Shown piece after piece: positions 18,451 through 27,851 of a stretch of 64,000 bases of DNA. This DNA is from Nereida sp. MMG025. Its GTDB lineage: Bacteria; Pseudomonadota; Alphaproteobacteria; Rhodobacterales; Rhodobacteraceae. The notes under the pieces are model-generated. The model was not told the DNA's origin, did not search any database, and was given only the letters and a program-made list of their open reading frames with translations. The stretch is taken from positions 1 to 64,000 of the forward strand of contig NZ_JAKFZN010000006.1 of NCBI RefSeq assembly GCF_021654165.1. The letters run 5' to 3'. Within the stretch, counting starts at the first letter, position 1. Each line of letters opens with the position of its first letter. The translations under genes and the position numbers were made by a program.

Positions 18451-19313
18451 CGGATCTTGAATTCAAACCAGTGATCATTCTTGGGGCAGGGCGCTCGGGC
18501 ACGAACATGCTGCGTGATGCGCTGACGGCATTACCCGACATCAACACATGGCCTTGCGATGAAATTCAGCCTATTTGGCGGCATGGTAATTTGGGGCAGC
18601 CAACGGATCAGTTCACCGCCGATATGGCAACGCCTGATGTTGTGGCCTTTGTGCGTCGCGCCTTCGTGCGCCAATGGAAAGCGCGCGGGCGACCACGGAT
18701 TTTGATCGAAAAGACTTGCGCAAATACCTTGCGAGTGCCGTTTGTGGCCAAAATTTTCCCTGAGGCCCATTACGTGACAATCGTGCGCCACGGTGAAGAT
18801 GTTGTATCGTCGGCAATAGCCCGATGGGAGGGCAAACTGGAAGTCCCCCCTTTGTCATATTTCGCGGCCAAGGCGCGGTTCATTCCGCTGGTCGACCTCC
18901 CTGTTTACGCGGGGCGGTTTGTCTCGAACCGTATCGATAAACTGCGCGGCGTGTCCCAACGGTTGCGCACATGGGGCCCAATTTGGGACGGCCTGGATGC
19001 AGTGCAAAACGCGCCCTTGGATGAGATTTGCGCCCGCCAATGGGCGGCCTGCGTGCGCCATACGCGGCAGGATTTGGAAACTTTAACCCTGCCGCAGACT
19101 TTGGTTCATTATGAATCTTATCTGGCAGATCCCGAAGGCGAGACGCGGCGCATTTTGGATGATATCGGCTATGATGGCACGCAAGTCGATTTGCCAAAAG
19201 CCGTGGCTGCGGTCAGGCGCAAGCCCGCATCCTTTGCAGCGCGCGGAAAACTGCGTGAAGAGTTGAAACCGATATTAGACGCGGAATGCCGCGCGTATGG
19301 ATACGGAGTTTAA
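18447..19313 (+). CDS. Sulfotransferase family protein (1 of 5)
   Basis: A 288-residue PAPS-dependent sulfotransferase-like protein. The N-terminal phosphosulfate-binding loop reads VIILGAGRSGTNMLRDAL, with the GRSGT core, and the second PAPS-binding region is near HYVTIVRHGEDVVSSAIARW. The start ATG at 18447 overlaps the stop of the sugar transferase, so it belongs to the same operon. I infer that it sulfates the polysaccharide or its lipid-linked repeat; the acceptor is unknown. Confidence 0.85.
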   Translation: MTDLEFKPVIILGAGRSGTNMLRDALTALPDINTWPCDEIQPIWRHGNLGQPTDQFTADMATPDVVAFVRRAFVRQWKARGRPRILIEKTCANTLRVPFVAKIFPEAHYVTIVRHGEDVVSSAIARWEGKLEVPPLSYFAAKARFIPLVDLPVYAGRFVSNRIDKLRGVSQRLRTWGPIWDGLDAVQNAPLDEICARQWAACVRHTRQDLETLTLPQTLVHYESYLADPEGETRRILDDIGYDGTQVDLPKAVAAVRRKPASFAARGKLREELKPILDAECRAYGYGV

Positions 19314-19315
19314 AA

Positions 19316-20449
19316 ATGCGAATTTGGCTATCGAAACCCCATATGTCGGGCACTGAACAAGCGTATATCGCGCAAGCCTTCGAGAGCAATTTCATCGCGC
19401 CTTTGGGGCCGCAACTCAATGCATTCGAAGACTGCGTCGCCACGTATTTGGGCGGCGATGTCGGGTGCGTTGGGCTATCATCAGGCTCGGCTGCTTTGCA
19501 TCTGGCATTGCGTCTGGCGGGTGTTGAAGCTGGTGATGATGTATGGGTTTGCTCGATGACATTCGCGGGGGGGGTTTTCCCTGTCCTCTATCAAAATGCC
19601 CGTCCCGTGTTCATTGATCTGAGTGCAGACAGCTGGACGATATGCGTTGAAACGCTTGAGGCGCATTTGAAGGCTGCAAATGATACGAACACGTTGCCCA
19701 AGGCGTTGGTGCCAACAGATCTATACGGCCAAAGTGTCGAGATGGAACCGATTGAACGGCTGTGCGCGCAATATGGCGTGAAGCTGATTGTCGATAGCGC
19801 GGAAAGCCTTGGCGCGCGCGATGCATCGGGGCGCGCTTGTGGCACAGGCGGGGATGCAGCGATCCTGTCGTTCAACGGCAACAAGATTATCACAACGGGC
19901 GGCGGTGGTATGCTGGTGTCGCGAGATCATGAGATGCTGGAGGAAGCACGCAAACTATCAACGCAAGCGCGTGATCCCGCGCCGCATTACGAGCATTCGA
20001 CCTATGGGTATAACTATCGTTTGGGTAACGTCCCCGCCGCAATCGGACTTGGGCAAATGGAAGTCCTGGATGAGCGTGTAACGGCAAGGCGCGCTGTGTT
20101 CGATCGCTATGTTGGAGCCTTTGCGGGGCAGGCGGGTGTCACCTTTATGCCAGAACCAGACGGAGCCTATTCAAGCCATTGGCTAACCGCCGTGAGTTTT
20201 GATCCAAATGCGTGCGGGCGCAGCCGCGAAGACATTCGTCAGATGTTGATGGAGCATAAAATCGAAGCACGACCACTTTGGAAGCCAATGCATATGCAGC
20301 CTGTGTTTGAAGGCACGTTATATTATGGGCAGGGCGTTGACGAAGGGCTGTTCGAAACTGGGCTTTGTCTGCCATCAGGAAGCGACATGACCGTCACCGA
20401 ACAAGGCGAAGTCATTGACCGCATCGCCGAATTCCTCAAAGCGGCCTAA
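19316..20449 (+). CDS. DegT/DnrJ/EryC1/StrS-family sugar aminotransferase
   Basis: PLP-dependent aminotransferase acting on a nucleotide-linked keto sugar. The 377-residue protein shows SGSAALHLALRLAGV (PLP phosphate binding), the aspartate in LIVDSAES (about D160) and the PLP-binding lysine in SFNGNKIITTGGGG (about K190). The C-terminal part includes ARPLWKPMHMQP, common in the PglE/PerA-like branch. It starts 2 bases after the sulfotransferase stop. The product is probably a 4-amino-4,6-dideoxy sugar nucleotide, but no matching 4,6-dehydratase other than wbjB, and no acetyltransferase, is seen in the window. Confidence 0.9.
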   Translation: MRIWLSKPHMSGTEQAYIAQAFESNFIAPLGPQLNAFEDCVATYLGGDVGCVGLSSGSAALHLALRLAGVEAGDDVWVCSMTFAGGVFPVLYQNARPVFIDLSADSWTICVETLEAHLKAANDTNTLPKALVPTDLYGQSVEMEPIERLCAQYGVKLIVDSAESLGARDASGRACGTGGDAAILSFNGNKIITTGGGGMLVSRDHEMLEEARKLSTQARDPAPHYEHSTYGYNYRLGNVPAAIGLGQMEVLDERVTARRAVFDRYVGAFAGQAGVTFMPEPDGAYSSHWLTAVSFDPNACGRSREDIRQMLMEHKIEARPLWKPMHMQPVFEGTLYYGQGVDEGLFETGLCLPSGSDMTVTEQGEVIDRIAEFLKAA

Positions 20450-20454
20450 GTGCG

Positions 20455-21627
20455 TTGAAATTGCTTTTCACCCACCGGTTCTTTTGGCCAGATACACCGC
20501 CCTATGCGTTGATGCTGCGCGATATCGCAGCGGCTTTTGCCGAAGATGGCCACGACGTGCATGTTTTTGCCTCTCGCCCGTCGTATCGTGATGGGACGGC
20601 TGGCGGGAATGATACTGAGCATTTAGATTTGGAAATCACCCGGTGTTTTGCGTTTCAGGGGGAAAAGAAAAATCCTGCTAAACGCATTGCAAATGTGATT
20701 CTATATTGCTTGGCGCTGATGTGGCGCATCTTGCGACTACGCCCCGATATCGTCACAGCATCGACATTCCCGCCCGTGGCCGCTGCGTGGTGTGCCAGCC
20801 TTGCGGCAAAAATAGTTGGCGCGAAGTTCATTTATCACATGCAAGATATTCACCCCGAAGTCTCTGTTTATTCTGGGGGAATAATGGGGCGCGGCTTGGT
20901 GCGGCGCGTTTTCACATGGCTTGACAATCAAACGTTGCGGCGATCGGCAGCCATCATTGTACTGTCACAAGACATGGCTGAAACTTTGGAAAACAGAGGC
21001 ATTGGCGCGCTTCCAGTCCAAGTGATCAACAATTTTGATCTCTCGAGTTCCGAGGCATCAGACCCTGTTGAAGTTGCGGCCTTCGCCAAAGAAGAGACAA
21101 AGGTGCGCGCGATTTTTGCAGGGAATTTGGGCCGCTTCCAGGACCTCCCCGAACTGGCAGAGGGGGTCGCAACCTGTTTCGATAGACACCCCAATCTCGA
21201 ACTCATGTTCTTGGGATCCGGTAACGCCGAACAGGAATTAAAGGCGAAATGGGGCGATCACCCGCAGGTCGTCTTTGCGCCGTTTATGCCCTTTGCGCAG
21301 GCCAAACATCTCATTTCCGGGGCTGATATCGGATTGGTGTCGCTTTCGCCTGACCTTTATCGCGTCGCCTATCCTTCAAAGGTCCTCACCTATCTGGGGC
21401 TCGGCCTGAAAGTTTTGGCAGTCGTAGAACCCCACAGTGCACTTGCCAATGAGCTGAGTTCAAAAGGGATCGGCGTCGTCCCTACCGATAGAACACCTGC
21501 AGCCATTTCCCGTGCGCTGGAAACTTTCCTAACCGACCAGACGCAGAAAGAGAAAGTTGCGGTGGCCAATCCATATACGCGCAAAGCCACTATCGACCAT
21601 TGGAAAACGCTGGTGGGTTCAATCTGA
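20455..21627 (+). CDS. Glycosyltransferase family 4, WbuB-like
   Basis: A 390-residue GT-B glycosyltransferase. The N terminus (LLFTHRFFWPDTPPYALMLR) and the SIL-like middle (FIYHMQDIHPEVSVYSG) match the WbuB group, whose E. coli member lies next to the fnl genes and is assigned L-FucNAc transfer. The C-terminal donor domain has IFAGNLGRFQDLPEL and YRVAYPSKVLTYLGLGLKVLA. The start is TTG at 20455, 5 bases after the aminotransferase stop; the nearby GTG at 20450 runs into a stop. It is the last gene of the plus-strand operon; L-FucNAc transfer is inferred from family and context. Confidence 0.88.
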   Translation: MKLLFTHRFFWPDTPPYALMLRDIAAAFAEDGHDVHVFASRPSYRDGTAGGNDTEHLDLEITRCFAFQGEKKNPAKRIANVILYCLALMWRILRLRPDIVTASTFPPVAAAWCASLAAKIVGAKFIYHMQDIHPEVSVYSGGIMGRGLVRRVFTWLDNQTLRRSAAIIVLSQDMAETLENRGIGALPVQVINNFDLSSSEASDPVEVAAFAKEETKVRAIFAGNLGRFQDLPELAEGVATCFDRHPNLELMFLGSGNAEQELKAKWGDHPQVVFAPFMPFAQAKHLISGADIGLVSLSPDLYRVAYPSKVLTYLGLGLKVLAVVEPHSALANELSSKGIGVVPTDRTPAAISRALETFLTDQTQKEKVAVANPYTRKATIDHWKTLVGSI

Positions 21628-21800
21628 TCCCGCTCAAATTTTAACATAATTTCCATTATTGGACAGCGTGGTGGTCAATATTGGGTTCAAATGTCGGTGT
21701 CCTGCTCCCCGAAACTTTCAGGATGTGACCCGCCGGGTTGGTCATGCTTGCGCTGCGATTCTGGTAAAGCCAAACGGGGCCCGTAAACGGTATTGCTCTT

Positions 21801-23084
21801 TTACAAGGTGATAGCATTGGCCTGTTCTGGCAAAACACTTTTTAGGTCCATAACCACGCCCCCCACTTTGAGAGGCTTGCAAAGATCTTGCCAGTCGGAA
21901 GTCAAAAAATCAGCGTGTGGCACAGCTAAAACGATTGCTTCATAAGCATCAGGCTGCAAGCTGTCCAAAAGCTCTATTCCAAATTCTTGATGCGCCGTTT
22001 CTGGTTCTACCCAAGGATCAAACACATCTACATCGAGGCCAAATTCCTTAAGAGAGCCAATGAGGTCTACTACCTTTGTATTTCTAACGTCAGGACAGTT
22101 CTCTTTGAAAGTGAGCCCAAGAACAAGCACCCGTTGGCCGCGTATCCCTAGCCCTTTCCCGATCATGGCCTTCACCAACTTGGACGCTACATGATCCGCC
22201 ATGCGCGAATTAATTCTCCGGCCAGCCAAAATGATCTCGGGATGGTGACCCGCTTGCTCGGCCTTATACGCAAGGTAGTATGGATCCACCCCGATACAGT
22301 GGCCACCGACTAAGCCAGGCGTGAAGTTCAGGAAATTCCATTTCGTACCTGCCGCCGCAAGAACATCGTAAGTGTTGATGTTCAACCTATCAAAAATCAT
22401 TGAGAACTCATTCACCAATGCAATGTTCAAATCACGTTGGGTATTCTCGATAACCTTCGCGGCTTCAGCCACCTCTATAGACGGGGCCAGATGTGTCCCT
22501 GCCGAAATGATAGAGCGATAAGTCTCATCAACGAACGCGGCGGCTTGAGGCGTCGATCCAGATGTAACTTTGACAATATCTGCGATACCACGCGATGGAT
22601 CGCCTGGGTTTATCCGCTCGGGCGAATACCCAACGAAAAAGTCTTCATTCAATTTAAGACCTGAGGCACGTTCCAGAATCGGAACACAATACTCCTCTGT
22701 CGCGCCTGGATATACAGTCGACTCGTACACAACAAAGTCGCCCGGCGCTATCGCCCTTCCGACGAGCTCCGATGCGGATCGCAATGGTCCAAGATCAGGA
22801 GCCTTTGCCGAATTTATTGGGGTGGGCACCGTAACAATATAGAAATTTGCGGCGGCAAGATCCTGTTCTTGATCAGAAAAAGTTAGCTCACTCGCAGCAC
22901 CTAATTCATCCGCTGTAATCTCGTTGGTTCGATCGATACCATTTCGTAGTTCGGCAATGCGCTGCGTGTCGATATCAAACCCCAAAGTCTGTTTTTTTTG
23001 ACCAAACCTCACCGCAACAGGCAGGCCAACATAGCCCAGTCCAACCACTGCTACTCTTAGATGGTGCTCCGCGCGTTGATGCAT
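21801..23084 (-). CDS. UDP-sugar 6-dehydrogenase (TviB/WbpA-like)
   Basis: Converts a UDP-hexose or UDP-HexNAc into the uronic acid by a two-step NAD-dependent oxidation. The Rossmann motif VVGLGYVGLPVAV opens the 427-residue protein. The catalytic cysteine (about C263) sits in GLVGGHCIGVDPYY, and the substrate-binding VLGLTFKENCPDVRNTK lies in the C-terminal half. Sequence style suggests the TviB group (UDP-GlcNAc/GalNAc to uronate) rather than UDP-glucose dehydrogenase, but the substrate cannot be fixed by eye. It lies downstream of the Wzy-like gene on the minus strand, with a 132-base gap and a TAAGGA before its ATG. Confidence 0.9.
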   Translation of the reverse strand: MHQRAEHHLRVAVVGLGYVGLPVAVRFGQKKQTLGFDIDTQRIAELRNGIDRTNEITADELGAASELTFSDQEQDLAAANFYIVTVPTPINSAKAPDLGPLRSASELVGRAIAPGDFVVYESTVYPGATEEYCVPILERASGLKLNEDFFVGYSPERINPGDPSRGIADIVKVTSGSTPQAAAFVDETYRSIISAGTHLAPSIEVAEAAKVIENTQRDLNIALVNEFSMIFDRLNINTYDVLAAAGTKWNFLNFTPGLVGGHCIGVDPYYLAYKAEQAGHHPEIILAGRRINSRMADHVASKLVKAMIGKGLGIRGQRVLVLGLTFKENCPDVRNTKVVDLIGSLKEFGLDVDVFDPWVEPETAHQEFGIELLDSLQPDAYEAIVLAVPHADFLTSDWQDLCKPLKVGGVVMDLKSVLPEQANAITL

Positions 23085-23216
23085 TCGCTTTTCCTTAAGT
23101 CTTCAATTCGAGCCCGTTATGCGCTGTTTTTCCAGACGATCAATTCCACCGCGCACTTGCACTTCAAATTGAAAAGCCGCCCACAATGCAAAGCTCGCAA
23201 AAAGCTACGCTTATCT

Positions 23217-24716
23217 TCACCGCCTAAGTGACATTTTCGAAATAAATGTAAACAGCAAAAAATACGCCACAATAAGCGGAAGAGGCGAGATGATGCCATT
23301 AATGACAAATTTGGACAAAGAATTCGCTGACATCTCTACGATGATGGCAAGTACTGGCAGCATGGCCAGATCCCGGTTTCTGACTATTCTGAAGCAAAGA
23401 ATGCTCAATAAAGAGAACAACCATCCAACCAAAAACGAGCCTACCAAGACACCGGTCCAGCCGAACTGCCAATAGAGATCACCAAACACGGTGGCAGGCA
23501 TCAAACTTCGCCGGTCCGATTGTGTTACCATTTGGTAAAATTCCAAACCTGGCGCATACAGAACTGGTTTGTTTGGCCACAACACCCGCGGAACAAAGTA
23601 CATCCACACATTGTTTAACGATTCCGATTTTTGACCCTGTTCATGGAGTTCGATGGCAATAGCCTGCTGACCGACAAAACTGAAACGCGTCCACCACCGC
23701 TGAGTTTCCAGCGACGGCAGCCCGACCGCCGAAGACGGGTTCAGGAAAAAGTCTGTCGCAATATCGAAGCGCTCCAAATGAGTGGCGCGGCTGATATTGC
23801 CGGCTTTCATATAAATTGAATTCCGCCCGTGGACGACCAATGGCTGCAAGGTTGAATAGACGATTAGAATAATAAGAAATGAGAGTGCCAACCGACGCAG
23901 CCTCGGCCGCGCCAAATGGGCCCCTAAAACTGGAAGCAACAAAGCAACGACGACTGCGGATTTTGAAAAGCTGAGAACAGACAGGGTAAGATGCACAGGA
24001 AATGTCAAAGCAAAGACTATAGCGAGTAAAGAGTCGCGGCGCGCAACGACAAGATAAGCAAGCATGGCATAGCCTGCATCAACCATTGGGGTCATTTTGG
24101 TAATAACGCCGGGGACCACGCGGCCTTCGTGCTGAGCTGGAACGACGACTCCGTATTTCAGGTACAAACCAAACAAAACGAAAAATAGCGCAGTCACCTT
24201 TAGTCCCTGCAAATTAGCGCTTTGCGCAACAGGCCTTTCAATCGCTTCGACCCATTTTTGATCGGCATATCTTAAATGCGCATATACGCCGAGCAAAATT
24301 GCAGTTGTGCCAACAACCGACAGGCCGTTGGCTTGGGCGAGTTGAGTATCGGTCACAGACAAAAAATGGCGCGATAGATAGAGCCTCGTAAGTTCGTCTC
24401 CGAACACCTCTACCAAGGGACCAAAACCAAAAAAGATACCACATTGCAGCGGCAACCAGAAAAGAGGTGTCCAAATTGTGTCTGCCTCTTTCAAAACAAT
24501 CTTGGCAGCAAGAATGAGGAAAATTGCGGCCATATACATTTGACCGAAACTGTTCAAAAATGAATCGAAAACTGCATTCCCCGCTCCTGTTGGGAAAACA
24601 AAATGCAGCACGCAAAGTGGCGCCATCGCCGCAATTGCGAACGAATAATACCTCTTGAAAATCACACCGTTTGAGCGTCTGTCATCTGGAATGATTGCGC
24701 CCGCAACATCAGCCAT
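23217..24716 (-). CDS. wzy: Wzy-like polysaccharide repeat-unit polymerase
   Basis: A 499-residue integral membrane protein with about ten or more hydrophobic segments and a large loop (about residues 310-400) that contains RATHLERFDIATDFF and VPRVLWPNKPVLYAPG. This layout is that of O-antigen/repeat-unit polymerases, which join undecaprenyl-linked repeats on the periplasmic side of the inner membrane. Like most Wzy proteins it has little recognisable sequence signature, so the call depends on topology and on the presence of a flippase and a Wzc-like protein in the locus. It starts at an ATG and reads away from the glycosyltransferase gene at 24887. Confidence 0.8.
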   Translation of the reverse strand: MADVAGAIIPDDRRSNGVIFKRYYSFAIAAMAPLCVLHFVFPTGAGNAVFDSFLNSFGQMYMAAIFLILAAKIVLKEADTIWTPLFWLPLQCGIFFGFGPLVEVFGDELTRLYLSRHFLSVTDTQLAQANGLSVVGTTAILLGVYAHLRYADQKWVEAIERPVAQSANLQGLKVTALFFVLFGLYLKYGVVVPAQHEGRVVPGVITKMTPMVDAGYAMLAYLVVARRDSLLAIVFALTFPVHLTLSVLSFSKSAVVVALLLPVLGAHLARPRLRRLALSFLIILIVYSTLQPLVVHGRNSIYMKAGNISRATHLERFDIATDFFLNPSSAVGLPSLETQRWWTRFSFVGQQAIAIELHEQGQKSESLNNVWMYFVPRVLWPNKPVLYAPGLEFYQMVTQSDRRSLMPATVFGDLYWQFGWTGVLVGSFLVGWLFSLLSILCFRIVRNRDLAMLPVLAIIVEMSANSLSKFVINGIISPLPLIVAYFLLFTFISKMSLRR

Positions 24717-24886
24717 TTAAAATCCAAACTACGCGAGCAGAACAACTCGCATCTTGTGCATCCGAGCCATCATTCTACCAAGGGCTCGCCCGTTCCGACG
24801 AACATAACAGCTTGTTTGTAGTTACGTGGCCGAACGGCTAGATAGCAAGATAACAAACGTTTTAGCCAGACCAAAGCGATACCACC

Positions 24887-25873
24887 GTGAAAATCAACAT
24901 TTTTATGAGATCCCGGCTGAACAAGCGCTGGAGTATTGAGCGCGTTTTTTCGGATCTGAAATCAAACTTCAGCGCCGCATTTGAAACCGAAATTGTGAGC
25001 GCTCCCTACAAATCCCAAGGTGTCGGCCGCCGTTTGGGGTTGTTGTTTTGGGCATATAAACTTCGAACCGACATTAATCATATCTCGGGTGACATCCAAT
25101 TTGTCGCTTTGGCTCTCCCCAAAAAAAATACAATCCTGACAATCCATGACATTGAACGTCTTAGGCACCTAAACGGGTTTCGCGGTTGGATATATAAAAA
25201 GCTCTGGTTCGAGTGGCCGATGAAGCGTGTCGCCCAAGTCACGACCATTTCTGAAAAGACGCGTTCGGACCTTGTCGAAATTGTTGGTTTTGACAGACAG
25301 AAAATCGAGGTCATTCACAATCCCATTTCGACCGCCTTTGTCCCAAATGGGGCGCCCTTTAACAGTAGCAATCCGCGTATTTTGCACATTGGCACCCGTG
25401 AGAACAAAAACCTTGAACGCGTTATCGAAGCCGTTTCGACCCTGCCATGCACCCTGGTCATTATTGGCCACCTGAGTGACGCTCAAAGGGGATTGCTCGC
25501 GCAGCACGATGTCGTATTTGACAACCATTTCGATCTCACAGATGAGGAGATTGTTGCCCAATATCAAAGCTGCGATATGGTTGCATTTCCGTCATTGTTT
25601 GAAGGTTTCGGGCTGGTCGCGGTCGAGGGCCAAGCCTGCGCCAAACCGGTGGTCACAAGTTTTGGCAGCCCGTTCGACGAAGTGGTTGGACAAACCGCTT
25701 GCCTCGTTGATCCAAAGGATGTGATGAGCATTCGAAACGGGATCCAAAAAGTTATCGAAGATACAGCATTTCGGGATGACCTGATTTCGTTAGGTTTGAA
25801 AAACGCGAAACGCTTTTCCCCGGATGTCGTCGCTCGGCAATACGAACAGATTTACACCAAGATAGGCACATAA
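24887..25873 (+). CDS. Glycosyltransferase family 4
   Basis: A 328-residue GT-B glycosyltransferase. The acceptor side includes TILTIHDIERLRHL and AQVTTISEKTRSDLVEIVGF; the donor side includes RILHIGTRENKNLERVIEAV and the E-x7-E motif region VAFPSLFEGFGLVAVEGQAC. The start is GTG at 24887 with only a weak ribosome site. It is a lone plus-strand gene between two minus-strand units and converges on the CgeB-like gene. Donor and acceptor sugars are unknown. Confidence 0.88.
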   Translation: MKINIFMRSRLNKRWSIERVFSDLKSNFSAAFETEIVSAPYKSQGVGRRLGLLFWAYKLRTDINHISGDIQFVALALPKKNTILTIHDIERLRHLNGFRGWIYKKLWFEWPMKRVAQVTTISEKTRSDLVEIVGFDRQKIEVIHNPISTAFVPNGAPFNSSNPRILHIGTRENKNLERVIEAVSTLPCTLVIIGHLSDAQRGLLAQHDVVFDNHFDLTDEEIVAQYQSCDMVAFPSLFEGFGLVAVEGQACAKPVVTSFGSPFDEVVGQTACLVDPKDVMSIRNGIQKVIEDTAFRDDLISLGLKNAKRFSPDVVARQYEQIYTKIGT

Positions 25874-25878
25874 AGTTT

Positions 25879-26913
25879 CTATTTCAGAACCTGTCGTTTG
25901 ATCCAATCAACCACTTTGCCGAATTGCTGCTCGGTAGAATATCCGCTACGCATACAACGATCATGTCCAGCAGATGCTATTTTTTGTCTCGCCGCGGGGT
26001 TGCCAATATAGAACGTGATTTTCTCCTTAAGCTCATCATAGCTTGAGAAAAACTCTGCTTCTTTGCCTTCCTCAAACAGCGAAAGGTGTTCATCAGACCG
26101 TTCCGCCAACATAAAAGTTCCTATCGCTGGAATTTCAAAGGTACGGGTCGTGGTGACATCAGGCGCAAGTTTCGACAGCAATCCAAGACCGATGTCCGCA
26201 GCCGCAATTCTTTCAGAATACCCAGGCCCGTAAATCCCAGAGCCCTTGACCACACTCTTCTTGCTCAAACCGTCTAGGTTGGCCTTGGCGGGCCACCCTG
26301 CCCCCCAGACCGCTGTCCGCGGTGCTACTTCCTGAGAGGCCTTGATGCACTTCACATAGTGAGGTTCGCGGTGGCCGATAAAAATCACATCCTCATCTTT
26401 TTCTGATCGGCTCGATTCATTGACCAAAATACGGCTGCTGTATCCTTGTTGAATGAACAGTGTTTCTCCGTTTTCACAGCCAGCGCGATAATCTTCCAAT
26501 TCGTATGATTTGGTTGTCACCGCCAGATCATAGAGCGGCAGACACTTGAAAAAATGACGTGACCGATGAAACTTGAATTGCGGATCCGGGGTAAAGTGCA
26601 ACGCCAAGGACATGCTTGATGCGGTTTTCAATTTCTCGAGTGTCTCGGGCCACAACCAAGTACCTTTGTCGACAAAAACGATATCAAAATCTGCTTTGTC
26701 GGCAATCCTGCCCAAATCGCGGTTCATGGAGAATACACTCGGGCCGCTCAACAAGCGCCCTTCAATACTCCGCTTTATCCGCGGGCCACTGAATCTGTAG
26801 GGTTGTGTATTGAACCCCTGAACCAAAAACCCGTTTTTTTGAAGAACTGCGACCCTGTCCAAACCGTTGCCACCGTCGCGCAGGTTTCCGATGTATAGAA
26901 TTTTGCAGGTCAT
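25879..26913 (-). CDS. CgeB-like glycosyltransferase
   Basis: A 344-residue protein of the CgeB-like glycosyltransferase type, with KILYIGNLRDGGNGLDR at the N terminus, LALHFTPDPQFKFHRSRHFF in the middle and a GT4-like C-terminal half (GIYGPGYSERIAAADIGLGL, then TTTRTFEIPAIGTFMLAERS). The last motif is the usual signature of the group. Its ATG overlaps the end of the preceding sulfotransferase by 4 bases, so it is the last gene of the 32886-25879 operon. Confidence 0.82.
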   Translation of the reverse strand: MTCKILYIGNLRDGGNGLDRVAVLQKNGFLVQGFNTQPYRFSGPRIKRSIEGRLLSGPSVFSMNRDLGRIADKADFDIVFVDKGTWLWPETLEKLKTASSMSLALHFTPDPQFKFHRSRHFFKCLPLYDLAVTTKSYELEDYRAGCENGETLFIQQGYSSRILVNESSRSEKDEDVIFIGHREPHYVKCIKASQEVAPRTAVWGAGWPAKANLDGLSKKSVVKGSGIYGPGYSERIAAADIGLGLLSKLAPDVTTTRTFEIPAIGTFMLAERSDEHLSLFEEGKEAEFFSSYDELKEKITFYIGNPAARQKIASAGHDRCMRSGYSTEQQFGKVVDWIKRQVLK

Positions 26914-27851
26914 CGCGCCGCCTCGTCCAAGGCTTTATCGAAAATTGCAGCCATGGCCTGCCCCCCAATAGGTTCGCCTGAAATCAACTCAACCGGGATT
27001 CCAATCGCGTCTCCCGCCTTTTTCCAGGCGGTCGCGTTGGATCGATGCGCCGCGCGCACCGAGCGGACTTGCCCAGTTGAAAAGTCGTGACGTGTCCAGC
27101 TGGTCGCATCAAGGACTTCGCTCAATATTTTGGACGGCGCTTCACTGAACTCCTCCAATGTTACCAAAAGTGCGTTCGAACCGCGAAGTTTCGCATGGCT
27201 GACAAGGTTCGCGCCCCACCAAAACGCCATAAGTTTAACATAGGCGGGGGCACCTTTCAGTTCCTCAATCGATAGATTGGAGTGCTGCCAAACAGCGTGC
27301 CGTTCCGCCAGAGCCGTGTCGATAATACTTTGATAATGGTAGTTATCAAAATGACCCCGGCGACGAAAAAAGCTGAATTCCCGATAGATATCAAACAGCC
27401 GTTTCCTCAATCTTCGCGGGCCTGTAGGCAAAAGCTGTGCCTGGACCCATCCCTGAACACTTCGAACCAGATGGATCGGCAGCACATTATCACCCAAATT
27501 GCCAATCTCGCCTGTCACATTCCAGCACCGCACAACATCCGTCACCGTCTGCGGATGACAATTCAGCAATGCCCTCAGATATGCGCGATGGTTTTCGGAC
27601 AAGCCGTTTGCCAGTTCTTCGATCGGTTCAATCGCAACAGGCTCGATCTGTCCCTTGGGGCGCAAAAGCGGGGCTAAATCGCTCCACGTCCCTTTCCGAT
27701 TTTGTCGATCACCGGTTGTTAGCCTTGGGTGAAATGGCTCGTCGATTCCTATGACGTCGGGATGATCCCGAAGGGCCTCCCAAAAAATGGTCGTGCCCGA
27801 CCGCCTCAGCCCACTGATTATGATGTGGCTCGGATCTACGCGTTGACCCAT
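26910..27851 (-). CDS. Sulfotransferase family protein (2 of 5)
   Basis: A 313-residue sulfotransferase-like protein. The PAPS-binding loop is HIIISGLRRSGTTIFWEAL near residues 9-27. LPIHLVRSVQGWVQAQ, around residue 125, is in the place of the second PAPS-binding segment. It overlaps the next gene downstream by 4 bases and the upstream sulfotransferase by 16 bases, so expression is coupled. No signal peptide; the enzyme should act in the cytoplasm on lipid-linked or nucleotide-linked sugars. Confidence 0.82.
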   Translation of the reverse strand: MGQRVDPSHIIISGLRRSGTTIFWEALRDHPDVIGIDEPFHPRLTTGDRQNRKGTWSDLAPLLRPKGQIEPVAIEPIEELANGLSENHRAYLRALLNCHPQTVTDVVRCWNVTGEIGNLGDNVLPIHLVRSVQGWVQAQLLPTGPRRLRKRLFDIYREFSFFRRRGHFDNYHYQSIIDTALAERHAVWQHSNLSIEELKGAPAYVKLMAFWWGANLVSHAKLRGSNALLVTLEEFSEAPSKILSEVLDATSWTRHDFSTGQVRSVRAAHRSNATAWKKAGDAIGIPVELISGEPIGGQAMAAIFDKALDEAAR

